NCBI RefSeq assembly: GCF_014648075.1
Contig: NZ_BMQK01000022.1
Coordinates: 1-64,000, forward strand
DNA length: 64,000 bases
Direction of reading: 5' to 3'
Source of the DNA: Streptomyces ruber
Lineage (GTDB): Bacteria; Actinomycetota; Actinomycetes; Streptomycetales; Streptomycetaceae
The notes under the pieces are model-generated. The model did not search any database. It had not been told where the DNA came from and was given only the letters and a program-made list of their open reading frames with translations. Each line of letters begins with the position of its first letter. The first letter of the stretch is position 1. The position numbers and the translations under genes were made by a program. Shown here one piece after another: positions 12,763-19,839 of the stretch.

Positions 12763-13311
12763 TCAGCTCTGGTGGGCCTGGTAGTGGGCCACCGCGTCGG
12801 AGGTGCGGCCCGCGCCGTACACCCGGAGGAACTCTGCCAGTTCCGGGTGGGTCGGGGCGAGGGTGTCCGCCGCGTCGATGATGTCTCCGGCGGCCGCCAC
12901 CGAGCGCAGCAACGACTGGATCTCACGGACCACCCGCTTGACGGTGGGCGCCCCCGAACTGGTTGTCGTCTGCGTCGTGTTGCTCAGTACCGAGCCCCCC
13001 TGTGACTTCTTGATCTCGTCCATGCGCTGGGTCGCCTCCGCGGCGCTCACGCTGCCGTCCGCGACCTGCCCTGCGAGGTCCTGCAGCAACTGCACCCGCT
13101 GGACCACCGCGGGGTTGCCGATCTTGGCGCGCTGACCGCTCATGAGCTGCGACAGCATCGGTGCGGACAGGCCCAATATCCCCGCCAGGCGTGCCTGGTT
13201 GAGCCCCAGATCCTCGATGAGCCTACGGAAGAGCGCCCCCAGCGGCTCCCCGTACCAGTTCCGCTGCAGCTCCCGGGCTCTTGCGGTCGCTTCCTGCTGT
13301 GCGGCGTCCAT
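12763..13311 (-). CDS. Helix-turn-helix DNA-binding protein
   Basis: The 182-residue product has an XRE-like HTH at about residues 28-62 (LIEDLGLNQARLAGILGLSAPMLSQLMSGQR). A C-terminal region of helices follows that contains a Thr/Ser-rich linker (SNTTQTTTSSGAPT). The ATG at 13311 has a GGGGAGA ribosome-binding site. A longer reading frame starting at 13371 would translate the palindrome at 13340-13363, so I rejected it. The gene probably represses its own promoter through that palindrome. The family is conserved in Streptomyces but I cannot name a function. Confidence 0.82.
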   Translation of the reverse strand: MDAAQQEATARARELQRNWYGEPLGALFRRLIEDLGLNQARLAGILGLSAPMLSQLMSGQRAKIGNPAVVQRVQLLQDLAGQVADGSVSAAEATQRMDEIKKSQGGSVLSNTTQTTTSSGAPTVKRVVREIQSLLRSVAAAGDIIDAADTLAPTHPELAEFLRVYGAGRTSDAVAHYQAHQS

Positions 13312-13339
13312 TGCGTCTCCCCATCGCTTCCCCAAAAAC

Positions 13340-13363
13340 CGTGGTTCGCTGTAGCGAACCACG
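13340..13363. promoter_or_regulatory. Palindromic operator before the HTH gene
   Basis: Perfect 11-bp arms (CGTGGTTCGCT and its complement) flank a 2-base centre, 29-52 bases before the HTH gene start at 13311. Size, symmetry and place fit a dimeric repressor site for autoregulation. Binding is inferred. Confidence 0.6.
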
Positions 13364-13410
13364 ACGTGCATCTTACGGAGAGTGGTTGTTCACGGGGACC
13401 CCCAATCTTT

Positions 13411-13441
13411 TTGCGAGATCCCGGGGGTGACCCGGTACTCT
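13411..13441 (+). promoter_or_regulatory. Possible promoter of tRNA-Ala
   Basis: TTGCGA (13411-13416) and TACTCT (13436-13441) with a 19-base spacer lie 51 bases before the tRNA. The spacing is long, so this is tentative. Confidence 0.35.
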
Positions 13442-13492
13442 GGTCTGCGGCGCCCCCGGTCGTGCGGTACTCCGGGCGGACGCTTCCCTTCC

Positions 13493-13565
13493 GGGGCCTT
13501 AGCTCAGTTGGTAGAGCGCTGTCTTTGCATGGCAGATGTCAGGGGTTCGACTCCCCTAGGCTCCA
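13493..13565 (+). tRNA. tRNA-Ala (TGC anticodon)
   Basis: A complete 73-base cloverleaf is seen. The acceptor GGGGCCT (13493-13499) pairs with AGGCTCC (13558-13564), with one G-U pair. The loop TTTGCAT puts TGC at 13526-13528, and the T arm is AGGGGTTCGACTCCCCT. CCA is not encoded and must be added. It decodes GCA and wobble partners. Confidence 0.97.
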
Positions 13566-13573
13566 CGGTCCGT

Positions 13574-13615
13574 ACACCGGCCCGGTCGCTCTTCGGCGAC
13601 CGGGCCGGTGTTTTT
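13574..13615 (+). terminator. Intrinsic terminator after tRNA-Ala
   Basis: A perfect 16-bp stem (13574-13589 with 13596-13611) has a 6-base TCTTCG-type loop and is followed by five T. This is one of the few textbook terminators here. Confidence 0.9.
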
Positions 13616-13829
13616 CCATGCGTGTGCGGGACGTCCGCGACGATCCGTCATCGCGATCGCGATCTGTGCGGATGCCGGGGAAGCCGGTGGTGTCCGGCGG
13701 CGAAGCGGGAGGCGTGTCGTGCGGTGTACGCATCTGCGAAAAGTGTGCGTCGGGTCACAGATGTGAGTGCGGGCGGAAGAGGTTGTTCACGATCCGTAAT
13801 CGTGTTTGTGCGTCCGGCTCGGGTGGTCC

Positions 13830-13843
13830 GTTTCACGTGAAAC
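13830..13843. other. parS site (ParB binding)
   Basis: GTTTCACGTGAAAC matches the 14-bp Streptomyces parS consensus exactly and is fully palindromic. ParB loads at such origin-proximal sites to organise and segregate chromosomes. It abuts the terminator hairpin beginning at 13841. Confidence 0.92.
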
Positions 13844-13891
13844 AGCGCGGTGGGGCAGAAGACACCAAGTCTTCTGCCCCACCGCGCTGTT
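13841..13891 (-). terminator. Terminator of the DUF5324 gene
   Basis: Perfect 23-bp arms (13841-13863 and 13869-13891) enclose a 5-base loop, about 40 bases after the minus-strand stop at 13930. It is very stable and probably works in both directions. Confidence 0.8.
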
Positions 13892-13929
13892 GAGTGCAGG
13901 TACTGCCGCGAGCGTGGAGATCTGTCGGG

Positions 13930-14631
13930 TCAGGAGCGGTCGTCCCGCTTCGCCGCCTCTTCCTCGGCCTCCTTGGCCTGGACCTCGGGGTCGAGGACGG
14001 ACTGGCCGCTGCCGTCCACGGAGGTGAGACGGCCGCTGTCGGGCACCTCGGTCGCGGCCGGGGGCTCGACCAGCCAGTCGGGGTTGGCCTGCTTGTCCCA
14101 CCACTTCCAGGCGGCGATGGCACCGCCCGTCAGAATCCCCAGGACGACGATCCCCTTCGTGAGACGGGCGGCCCGGGCCCGCCGCTCCTGGCGGCGGACG
14201 AGCTTCTGGATCTCCTTGGGCGACACCTGTCCGCGCAGCGCGGCGAGGGCCGCGGAGCCACGGGCCGCGGCCTCCTCCCGGACGGGTCCGGCCGCGGCCA
14301 CGGCACGTTCCACACGGGGGGTGGTGAAGTCCGCGGCCTGGCGGGCCGCCTTGCGAGTGCGGGCAGCGGCCTCGTGGGCCACGAAGTCGACCTTCGGCGG
14401 CACATGCGCGCGGGCCTGCTCCAGACGCGGGGCCACATAGGCGCCGTACTGGAGTCGTGCCTGCTCCGCGGCCTGCGACACCTTGGGTGCCAGTCGCACA
14501 CGTGCTTCGTGCGAGTAGTGAGCGGCCCTGTCCTTGGCCGTGTCGGCGTAGGGCGCCACCACTTCCGCGGCGTGCCGCACGCTGTCCTTCGCCGACTCGG
14601 CCGCTGCGCGCACGCTGTCTTTGCGTGTCAC
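13930..14631 (-). CDS. DUF5324 family membrane protein
   Basis: The 233-residue product has a long amphipathic N-terminal region of about 150 residues. That region is rich in Ala, Arg and Lys, with repeated AAE/AKD/AAR heptad-like patterns suggesting helical or coiled-coil structure. One membrane helix follows (LTKGIVVLGILTGGAIAAWKWW), then a short acidic tail. This matches the Streptomyces DUF5324 family, whose role is unknown. The ATG at 14631 is preceded by GAGGAGGAGG, a strong ribosome-binding site. Confidence 0.82.
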   Translation of the reverse strand: MTRKDSVRAAAESAKDSVRHAAEVVAPYADTAKDRAAHYSHEARVRLAPKVSQAAEQARLQYGAYVAPRLEQARAHVPPKVDFVAHEAAARTRKAARQAADFTTPRVERAVAAAGPVREEAAARGSAALAALRGQVSPKEIQKLVRRQERRARAARLTKGIVVLGILTGGAIAAWKWWDKQANPDWLVEPPAATEVPDSGRLTSVDGSGQSVLDPEVQAKEAEEEAAKRDDRS

Positions 14632-15100
14632 GGGATCCTCCTCCTCGGTGGCGTACGGTAATTCGACTTTCCACCCTTTTACGGATCATGCCTGTCCGCA
14701 GGCACTTGGGCATGCGAGAACGGGCATCCGGGTGGGCGTCCGGGGCCCCGGTCGACGGTCCCCGGTGCGGATCGGGTGGAACAGGTGGATCGATGCGATG
14801 GATCGCGTGTGCTGTCGATGGGAAGCCCGGCGGAGCCGACCTGGGAGACGATCACGTGCGATAGCGGATGAATGCGGGGCAACGGGCGCTTGTCGACGAC
14901 AATGCCACGGATCGACGTGCCGCGCTGCTCTCCCGGCCCACTCGACCGGTTTTCATGGAGCGGGAACGGTGAGCCGTGAAGAAGGGCGCCGGAACCGTAA
15001 GCAGGCGCCCCGGATGTTCGCCCGGATGTGGTGGCCGGGCGACGCACGGCGCGGTCCGTGCGAGGATCGGGGAGTCACAGAGGACAACGGAAGGCAGATC
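14632..15100. other. 469-bp intergenic region between DUF5324 gene and ppiA
   Basis: This is a divergent promoter region. Open frames here lack starts with ribosome-binding sites and recognisable products. A 13-bp palindrome, TTGTCGACGACAA (14890-14902), is the only clear symmetric element. I see no gene. Confidence 0.4.
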
Positions 15101-15634
15101 GTGGCTGAGCAGCTTTACGCCACCCTGAAGACCAACCACGGCGACATCGAGGTACGGCTGCTGCCGAACCACGCGCCCAAGACGGTTCGTAACTTCGTCG
15201 AGCTCGCCCAGGGCGAGCGTGAGTGGGTCAACCCGGCCACCGGGCAGAAGTCCACGGACAAGCTCTACGACGGCACGGTCTTCCACCGGGTGATCAGCGG
15301 CTTCATGATCCAGGGCGGTGACCCGCTGGGCAACGGCACCGGCGGCCCCGGCTACAAGTTCGAGGACGAGTTCCACCCGGACCTCGGCTTCGACAAGCCC
15401 TACCTGCTGGCCATGGCCAACGCCGGCCCGGGCACCAACGGCTCGCAGTTCTTCATCACGGTCTCCGCGACGACCTGGCTGAACCGCAAGCACACCATCT
15501 TCGGCGAGGTCACGGACGAGGCCAGCCAGAAGGTCGTGGACGCCATCGCCGGCACGCAGACCAACCCGCGCACCGACCGTCCGCTCAAGGACGTGGTCAT
15601 CGAGTCGGTCGTCGTGGAGACCCGCGAGGGCTGA
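15101..15634 (+). CDS. ppiA: Cyclophilin-type peptidyl-prolyl cis-trans isomerase
   Basis: The 177-residue product is a single-domain cytosolic cyclophilin that catalyses proline isomerisation during folding. Family motifs include FHRVISGFMIQGGDP, GTGGPGYKFEDEF, LAMANAGPGTNGSQFFIT and LNRKHTIFGEV. The GTG at 15101 follows GGAAGG. A longer frame upstream lacks conserved sequence. There is no signal peptide. The gene sits close to rhomboid and crgA, the conserved actinobacterial order, and is followed by a hairpin. Confidence 0.96.
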   Translation: MAEQLYATLKTNHGDIEVRLLPNHAPKTVRNFVELAQGEREWVNPATGQKSTDKLYDGTVFHRVISGFMIQGGDPLGNGTGGPGYKFEDEFHPDLGFDKPYLLAMANAGPGTNGSQFFITVSATTWLNRKHTIFGEVTDEASQKVVDAIAGTQTNPRTDRPLKDVVIESVVVETREG

Positions 15635-15684
15635 TCCGCTCCGGGCCGTGTCCCGGGAGGACGCGGCGTCCGAAGGGAACCATT

Positions 15685-15716
15685 CGCCCCGCTCATCCGT
15701 AAGGATGGGCGGGGCG
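15685..15716 (+). terminator. Terminator after ppiA
   Basis: A 14-bp stem with one T-G pair (15685-15698 with 15703-15716) has a GTAA loop, 50 bases after the ppiA stop. It separates ppiA from the rhomboid gene. Confidence 0.75.
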
Positions 15717-15781
15717 CGGCGCTGCGCCGACGGAGCCTCGTACCGCCCGCCGTGTGCCGACGTACGGAGATGAGGAAACCC

Positions 15782-16723
15782 ATGGACCAGGCGCCGGGCA
15801 GCCCGCAGGGCCCGCAGAACCGGGACCCGCAGCACGGCGGTCCGCAGGATCCAGGACCGCAGGACGCCCACAGCCTGCCCGGTTGCTACCGCCACCCGGA
15901 CCGTGAGACCGGCGTGCGCTGCACCCGCTGTGAGCGCCCGATCTGCACCGACTGCATGGTGGACGCCTCGGTGGGCTTCCAGTGTCCCGAGTGCGTCCGT
16001 GAGGGCTCCGGCACGGGCCATGCGCCGGGTGCCTCGCGGCCCCGTACGGTCGCGGGCGGCACCGTCGCCGCGGATCCCCGGCTGGTGACCAAGATCCTGC
16101 TCGGGATCAACCTGTTCGTCTTCCTGGTCCAGTACAGGCTGGGGGACGAGTTCACCGACCGGTTCAACCTCATCGGTCTCGTGCTCGACCGTCAACTGGC
16201 CTCGCTCGAGGGGGTCGCGGAGGGGCAGTGGTACCGGCTGCTGACGGCGATGTTCCTGCACAGCAGCTACATCCACATCATGTTCAACATGCTCAGCCTG
16301 TGGTGGATCGGTGGCCCCCTGGAGGCGGCGCTCGGCCGGGCCCGCTATCTCGCCCTCTACCTGGTCTCGGGCCTCGCGGGGAGCGCGCTCACCTATCTGC
16401 TCGCCGAGCCCAACCAGCCGTCGCTGGGCGCCTCGGGCGCGATCTTCGGGATCTTCGGCGCCACCGCCATACTGATGCGGCGCCTGCAGTACGACATGCG
16501 CCCGGTCGTCATCCTGCTGGTGATCAACCTGATCATCACCTTTGGCTGGGGGAACATCGCCTGGGAGGCGCACATCGGCGGTCTGGTCGGCGGCGTGGTC
16601 ATCGGCTACGCGATGGTGCACGCGCCGCGTGAGCGGCGGGCGCTGGTCCAGTACGGCGTCTGCGCGCTCGTTCTCATCGCGGTGGTGATCGTGACGGTCG
16701 TCAGAACGGCTCAGCTCGTCTGA
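15782..16723 (+). CDS. Rhomboid intramembrane serine protease with zinc-binding N-terminus
   Basis: The 313-residue product starts with a Gln/Pro-rich tail and a B-box-like cysteine cluster (CYRHPDRETGVRCTRC and ICTDCMV, about 35-71). Six membrane helices follow. Rhomboid catalytic features are present: H160/H165/N169 in FLHSSYIHIMFN, Ser219 in GASGAIFG and His264 in AHIGG. It cleaves membrane proteins within the bilayer; the substrate is unknown. The ATG at 15782 follows GGAGATGAGG. Confidence 0.95.
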   Translation: MDQAPGSPQGPQNRDPQHGGPQDPGPQDAHSLPGCYRHPDRETGVRCTRCERPICTDCMVDASVGFQCPECVREGSGTGHAPGASRPRTVAGGTVAADPRLVTKILLGINLFVFLVQYRLGDEFTDRFNLIGLVLDRQLASLEGVAEGQWYRLLTAMFLHSSYIHIMFNMLSLWWIGGPLEAALGRARYLALYLVSGLAGSALTYLLAEPNQPSLGASGAIFGIFGATAILMRRLQYDMRPVVILLVINLIITFGWGNIAWEAHIGGLVGGVVIGYAMVHAPRERRALVQYGVCALVLIAVVIVTVVRTAQLV

Positions 16724-16742
16724 GGGCCGAGGGCGACCGAAG

Positions 16743-16943
16743 TTGTCCACAGACGGTTGCGAATCTTGTGCACACTGTGCGGGAACAGGTGTGCCCCCTG
16801 CCGCTCACTCGCGTTTCCGCAGGTGAGGCAGGGGGCGAACACTCTTGCGATTGACGGTAGGTCTGTCGTACCGGCGTCAACGCCCAGACGGTTATCCACA
16901 GATCGTCGTTTCTTTTCCCCATGTGGAAAACGCCTGTGGATAA
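16743..16943. promoter_or_regulatory. DnaA-box cluster between rhomboid gene and crgA
   Basis: Perfect or near-perfect boxes are TTGTCCACA (16743-16751, plus), TTATCCACA (16892-16900, plus), TGTGGAAAA (16922-16930, minus) and TGTGGATAA (16935-16943, minus). TTGTGCACA near 16766 has one mismatch. They lie in the non-coding interval 16724-17013, between the convergent ends of the rhomboid gene and crgA. No gene is seen there. DnaA binding is inferred from the consensus. Confidence 0.65.
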
Positions 16944-17013
16944 CTCAGTGGACAGCTATGGGGAGAACTGGCGGACATCCCGGGTGCGGGCTGTGTTCAC
17001 CAGGTGGTGACCG

Positions 17014-17268
17014 TCACTTCCACTGGGTGGAGACGCCGAACCCGGCCGCGATGAACCCGAAGCCGACCACGATGTTCCAGTTGCCGAGCGAGTCGATCGG
17101 CAGGGAACCGTCGGTCACATAGAAGACGACGATCCAGGCGAGACCGATGAGGAACAGGGCCAGCATGACCGGTGCGACCCAGCCGCGGCTGTTCAGCTTG
17201 ATGGTCGCCGCCTGCTTCGTCGGCGGCGGCGTGTAGTCGGCCTTCTTGCGGATACGTGACTTCGGCAC
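17014..17268 (-). CDS. crgA: Cell division protein CrgA
   Basis: The 84-residue product has the exact size and layout of CrgA. A basic cytosolic N-terminus (PKSRIRKKADYTPPP) precedes two membrane helices, VAPVMLALFLIGLAWIVVFYV and WNIVVGFGFIAAGFGVS, and a short QWK tail. CrgA modulates FtsZ-ring assembly and septation in aerial hyphae of Streptomyces and recruits division proteins in mycobacteria. The GTG at 17268 follows GGAGAGA. Nearby pbpA and ftsW/rodA fit a division role. Confidence 0.95.
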   Translation of the reverse strand: MPKSRIRKKADYTPPPTKQAATIKLNSRGWVAPVMLALFLIGLAWIVVFYVTDGSLPIDSLGNWNIVVGFGFIAAGFGVSTQWK

Positions 17269-17411
17269 GAGGGTCTCTCCTGTCGATGCGCTGCGTGGCC
17301 GCGCAGGGATCTGGGGCGGGTGCCGGGGGCGGGGTGCACGGGGACTCCGGAGGCTCCCCCAGGCGTCCGTTAGCGTAGTGCTTCCGCGGCGCCGAAGGAG
17401 ATAAGGGTACG

Positions 17412-18305
17412 TTGAGCAATTCCGCCGACACACCCGGGGTGGGGTCGGGCGACTCGCCCGCGAGGGGTTCCGCGCACCTGCCGGAGCCGGGATTCCCGGG
17501 CACCTCCGGGACGGACACCGAGGCCCATGACGCCGTTTCCGCAGCTCCCCGCAAGCATTCGGGGACCGCGTCCCGGCGCCGTTTCCCACCCGTCCGCATC
17601 CTCACCCTCGCCGTGTTCGCCCTCGCCGGACTCATTTTCTTCACCAGCTTCAACACGGCCAAGGGCACCGACATCCGTACGGACGCCTCCTTGCTGAAGC
17701 TCTCGGACCTCATCCACGAGCGCAGCCAGGAGAACGGCCGGCTGGACGAGTCCAACGCGGCCCTCCGGGAGGAGGTCGAGGCCCTCGCCGAAGGCGACGA
17801 CGGCAGGACACAGGCCGACGCCGACCGGCTCGAGGCGCTGGAGAAGGACGCCGGCACGCAGGAGCTCACGGGCGAGGCGATCACGGTCACCCTCGACGAC
17901 GCCCCGCCGGACGCCACCGCGAAGATCCCCGGCTACCCCGAGCCGCAGCCCGACTACCTGGTCATCCACCAGCAGGACCTGCAGGCCGTGGTGAACGCCC
18001 TCTGGCAGGGCGGAGCCGAGGGCATCAAGGTCATGGACCAGCGGCTCATCTCCACCAGTGCCGTGCGTTGTGTCGGCAACACCCTGATCCTCCAGGGCCG
18101 CGTCTACTCGCCGCCCTACACGATCCAGGCCGTCGGTGACCCCGAGGAGCTGCGGAAGGCACTGACCGCCTCCCCCGCGATCCAGAACTACATGGTCTAC
18201 GTCAACGTCTACGGACTCGGCTGGAAGGTCAGCGAGGACGGGCCGGTGACTCTGCCCGGCTACTCGGGCACGGTGGACCTGCACCACGCGACTCCCGTTG
18301 AATAG
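17412..18305 (+). CDS. DUF881 family membrane-anchored protein
   Basis: The 297-residue product has a disordered N-terminus, one membrane helix at about 60-80 (ILTLAVFALAGLIFFTSF) and a coiled coil (about 95-150). The extracellular DUF881 domain contains VTLDDAPP and YVNVYGLGWKVSEDG. Family members are found in Gram-positive bacteria near division genes; their function is not settled. The start is a TTG at 17412 with GAAGGAGAT upstream. It leads the run of sortase genes and is divergent from crgA. Confidence 0.85.
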   Translation: MSNSADTPGVGSGDSPARGSAHLPEPGFPGTSGTDTEAHDAVSAAPRKHSGTASRRRFPPVRILTLAVFALAGLIFFTSFNTAKGTDIRTDASLLKLSDLIHERSQENGRLDESNAALREEVEALAEGDDGRTQADADRLEALEKDAGTQELTGEAITVTLDDAPPDATAKIPGYPEPQPDYLVIHQQDLQAVVNALWQGGAEGIKVMDQRLISTSAVRCVGNTLILQGRVYSPPYTIQAVGDPEELRKALTASPAIQNYMVYVNVYGLGWKVSEDGPVTLPGYSGTVDLHHATPVE

Positions 18306-18348
18306 ACGGCGCAGGCAGCCGCCGTGAAGGACATCACAGGAGCCGCCG

Positions 18349-18990
18349 GTGCGCGTCGTCGTCAGGACCGTCAGCGAAATGTGCGTCACCCTCGGTGTAC
18401 TCACCGTGCTCTTCGTGACCTACGTGCTGTTCTGGACCGGCGCGGACGCCGGCAGCGAGATGCAGCACCAGATCGCCACGCTGAAGAAGCAGTGGGCGGA
18501 GGGCGCCGCGCACCCCTACCGGGACGGTGCGCCCTTCGCCCTGATGTACATCCCGCGTCTTGGTTCCACGTGGAACAAGCCCGTGCTCGAAGGAACCGGG
18601 ACCGACACCCTCAAACAGGGCCTCGGCCACTACGGGGCCACCGCTCGGCTCGGACAGCAGGGCAACTTCGCGGTCGCCGGCCACCGCCGCACGTACGGCG
18701 ACCCCTTCAAGGACTTCCCCAGGCTGCGCCCCGGTGACGCGGTGGTCCTCAGGGACGCGACGACCTGGTTCACGTATCGGATCGACAAAGGCCCGTACAA
18801 AACCGTGCCCGCGGACGTCGGGGTGATCGATCCTGTCCCACGGGAGTCCGGGTACACCCGTTCGGGCCGCTATCTGACGCTGACCACGTGCGATCCGGAA
18901 TGGGGTCACAGTCACCGGCTGATCGTGTGGGCGAAGTTGCGTTCCACACAGCCTGTGAACGCCGGGGAACCAGAAGCGTTGCGCCGTTAG
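18349..18990 (+). CDS. Class E sortase
   Basis: The 213-residue product has an N-terminal membrane helix (about 12-30) and an extracellular sortase domain. The triad is visible: His112 in AGHRRTYG, Cys181 in TLTTCDPEW and Arg190. Sortases cleave a C-terminal sorting signal and join proteins to peptidoglycan; class E enzymes prefer LAXTG. The GTG at 18349 follows AGGAG. This is the shortest of three sortases in the cluster and has the least typical HR-Y-G motif (Tyr where the others have His). Its substrate is not in the window. Confidence 0.92.
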   Translation: MRVVVRTVSEMCVTLGVLTVLFVTYVLFWTGADAGSEMQHQIATLKKQWAEGAAHPYRDGAPFALMYIPRLGSTWNKPVLEGTGTDTLKQGLGHYGATARLGQQGNFAVAGHRRTYGDPFKDFPRLRPGDAVVLRDATTWFTYRIDKGPYKTVPADVGVIDPVPRESGYTRSGRYLTLTTCDPEWGHSHRLIVWAKLRSTQPVNAGEPEALRR

Positions 18991-19042
18991 TCTGGTGGAG
19001 CACGGCCTGAGTCCGGTGCCGTGGCACGAGGGAAGGGACGGC

Positions 19043-19204
19043 ATGTACGGCTGGATCTGGCGGCATCTGCCAGGCAATGTTTGGGTCAGGGCGCTGATCT
19101 CCGTGGTGCTGGTGCTCGCCGTGGTCTACGTCCTTTTCCAGTACGTCTTCCCCTGGGCCGAGCCGCTGCTGCCCTTCAACGATGTGACGGTGGACCAACA
19201 GTGA
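19043..19204 (+). CDS. 53-residue single-pass membrane protein
   Basis: MYGWIWRHLPGNVWVRAL leads into one helix (about 17-38: ALISVVLVLAVVYVLFQYVFPW) and a short PLLPFNDVTVDQQ tail. The ATG at 19043 follows GAAGGGACG. The stop overlaps the GTG of the next gene by 3 bases, which implies coupled translation. It is probably a conserved Streptomyces microprotein; function is unknown. Position between a sortase and a glutamine amidotransferase gives no clear hint. Confidence 0.8.
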   Translation: MYGWIWRHLPGNVWVRALISVVLVLAVVYVLFQYVFPWAEPLLPFNDVTVDQQ

Positions 19205-19839
19205 GCGCGCGCATCCTCGTCGTGGACAACTACGACAGCTTCGTCTTCAACCTGGTCCAGTACCTGTACCAGCTCGGCGCCGAGTGCGAGGTGCTGCGCA
19301 ACGACCGGGTGACCACCGCGCACGCCCAGGACTCGTTCGACGGCGTGCTGCTCTCGCCCGGCCCGGGCACGCCCGAGGAGGCCGGCGTCTGCGTCGACAT
19401 GGTCCGCCACTGCGCGGCCACCGGCGTACCCGTCTTCGGCGTCTGCCTCGGGATGCAGTCGATGCAGGTGGCGTACGGCGGCGTCGTGGACCGCGCGCCC
19501 CAGCTGCTGCACGGCAAGACCTCACTCGTCGAGCACGAGGGCCGGGGCGTCTTCGCCGGGCTGCCCTCTCCCTTCACCGCGACCCGCTACCACTCGCTGG
19601 CCGCCGATCCGGCGACCGTCCCGGCCGAGCTGGAGATAACGGCGCGCACCCAGGACGGGATCATCATGGGCCTGCGCCACCGTGCACTCCCGGTCGAAGG
19701 AGTGCAGTTCCATCCCGAGTCGGTGCTGACCGAGCACGGTCACCGGATGCTGGCCAACTGGCTGGTGGAATGCGGCGACCGGGGCGCCGTGGAACGGTCG
19801 GCGGGGCTCGCCCCGGTGGTGGGCAGGGCCTCGGCGTGA
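19201..19839 (+). CDS. pabA: Glutamine amidotransferase of aminodeoxychorismate/anthranilate synthase (PabA/TrpG)
   Basis: The 212-residue class I amidotransferase releases ammonia from glutamine for a PabB or TrpE partner acting on chorismate. The triad is visible: Cys82 in VFGVCLGMQ, then His171 and Glu173 in VQFHPESV. LSPGPGTPEEAG is the family oxyanion strand motif. No partner subunit is encoded here, so folate versus tryptophan use is unresolved; the stand-alone gene fits PabA. Both ends overlap neighbours (GTGA), so it is embedded in the sortase operon. Confidence 0.9.
   Translation: MSARILVVDNYDSFVFNLVQYLYQLGAECEVLRNDRVTTAHAQDSFDGVLLSPGPGTPEEAGVCVDMVRHCAATGVPVFGVCLGMQSMQVAYGGVVDRAPQLLHGKTSLVEHEGRGVFAGLPSPFTATRYHSLAADPATVPAELEITARTQDGIIMGLRHRALPVEGVQFHPESVLTEHGHRMLANWLVECGDRGAVERSAGLAPVVGRASA

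Larger units (their letters stand above)
13566..13929. other. Gene-poor interval with palindromes and parS
   Basis: Between tRNA-Ala and the DUF5324 gene no credible gene is seen. It holds the tRNA terminator and the 14-bp palindrome ATCGCGATCGCGAT (13650-13663). CACGAT-N5-ATCGTG (13788-13804) follows, then a perfect parS (13830-13843) and a 23-bp-arm hairpin (13841-13891). Confidence 0.6.

Noticed and set aside
11218..13005. Long plus-strand open frame opposite the tail-anchored kinase
   Set aside because: It overlaps a clear kinase and the HTH gene region and has no conserved motif or plausible start.
13312..13371. Extended N-terminus (MHVVVRYSEP) for the HTH protein
   Set aside because: It would translate the perfect palindrome at 13340-13363. 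The ATG at 13311 has a good ribosome-binding site and yields the expected start.
14679..15047. Possible minus-strand gene of about 122 codons upstream of ppiA
   Set aside because: No ribosome-binding site or recognisable domain. The composition is Ser/Arg/Pro-rich, as in random high-GC frames.
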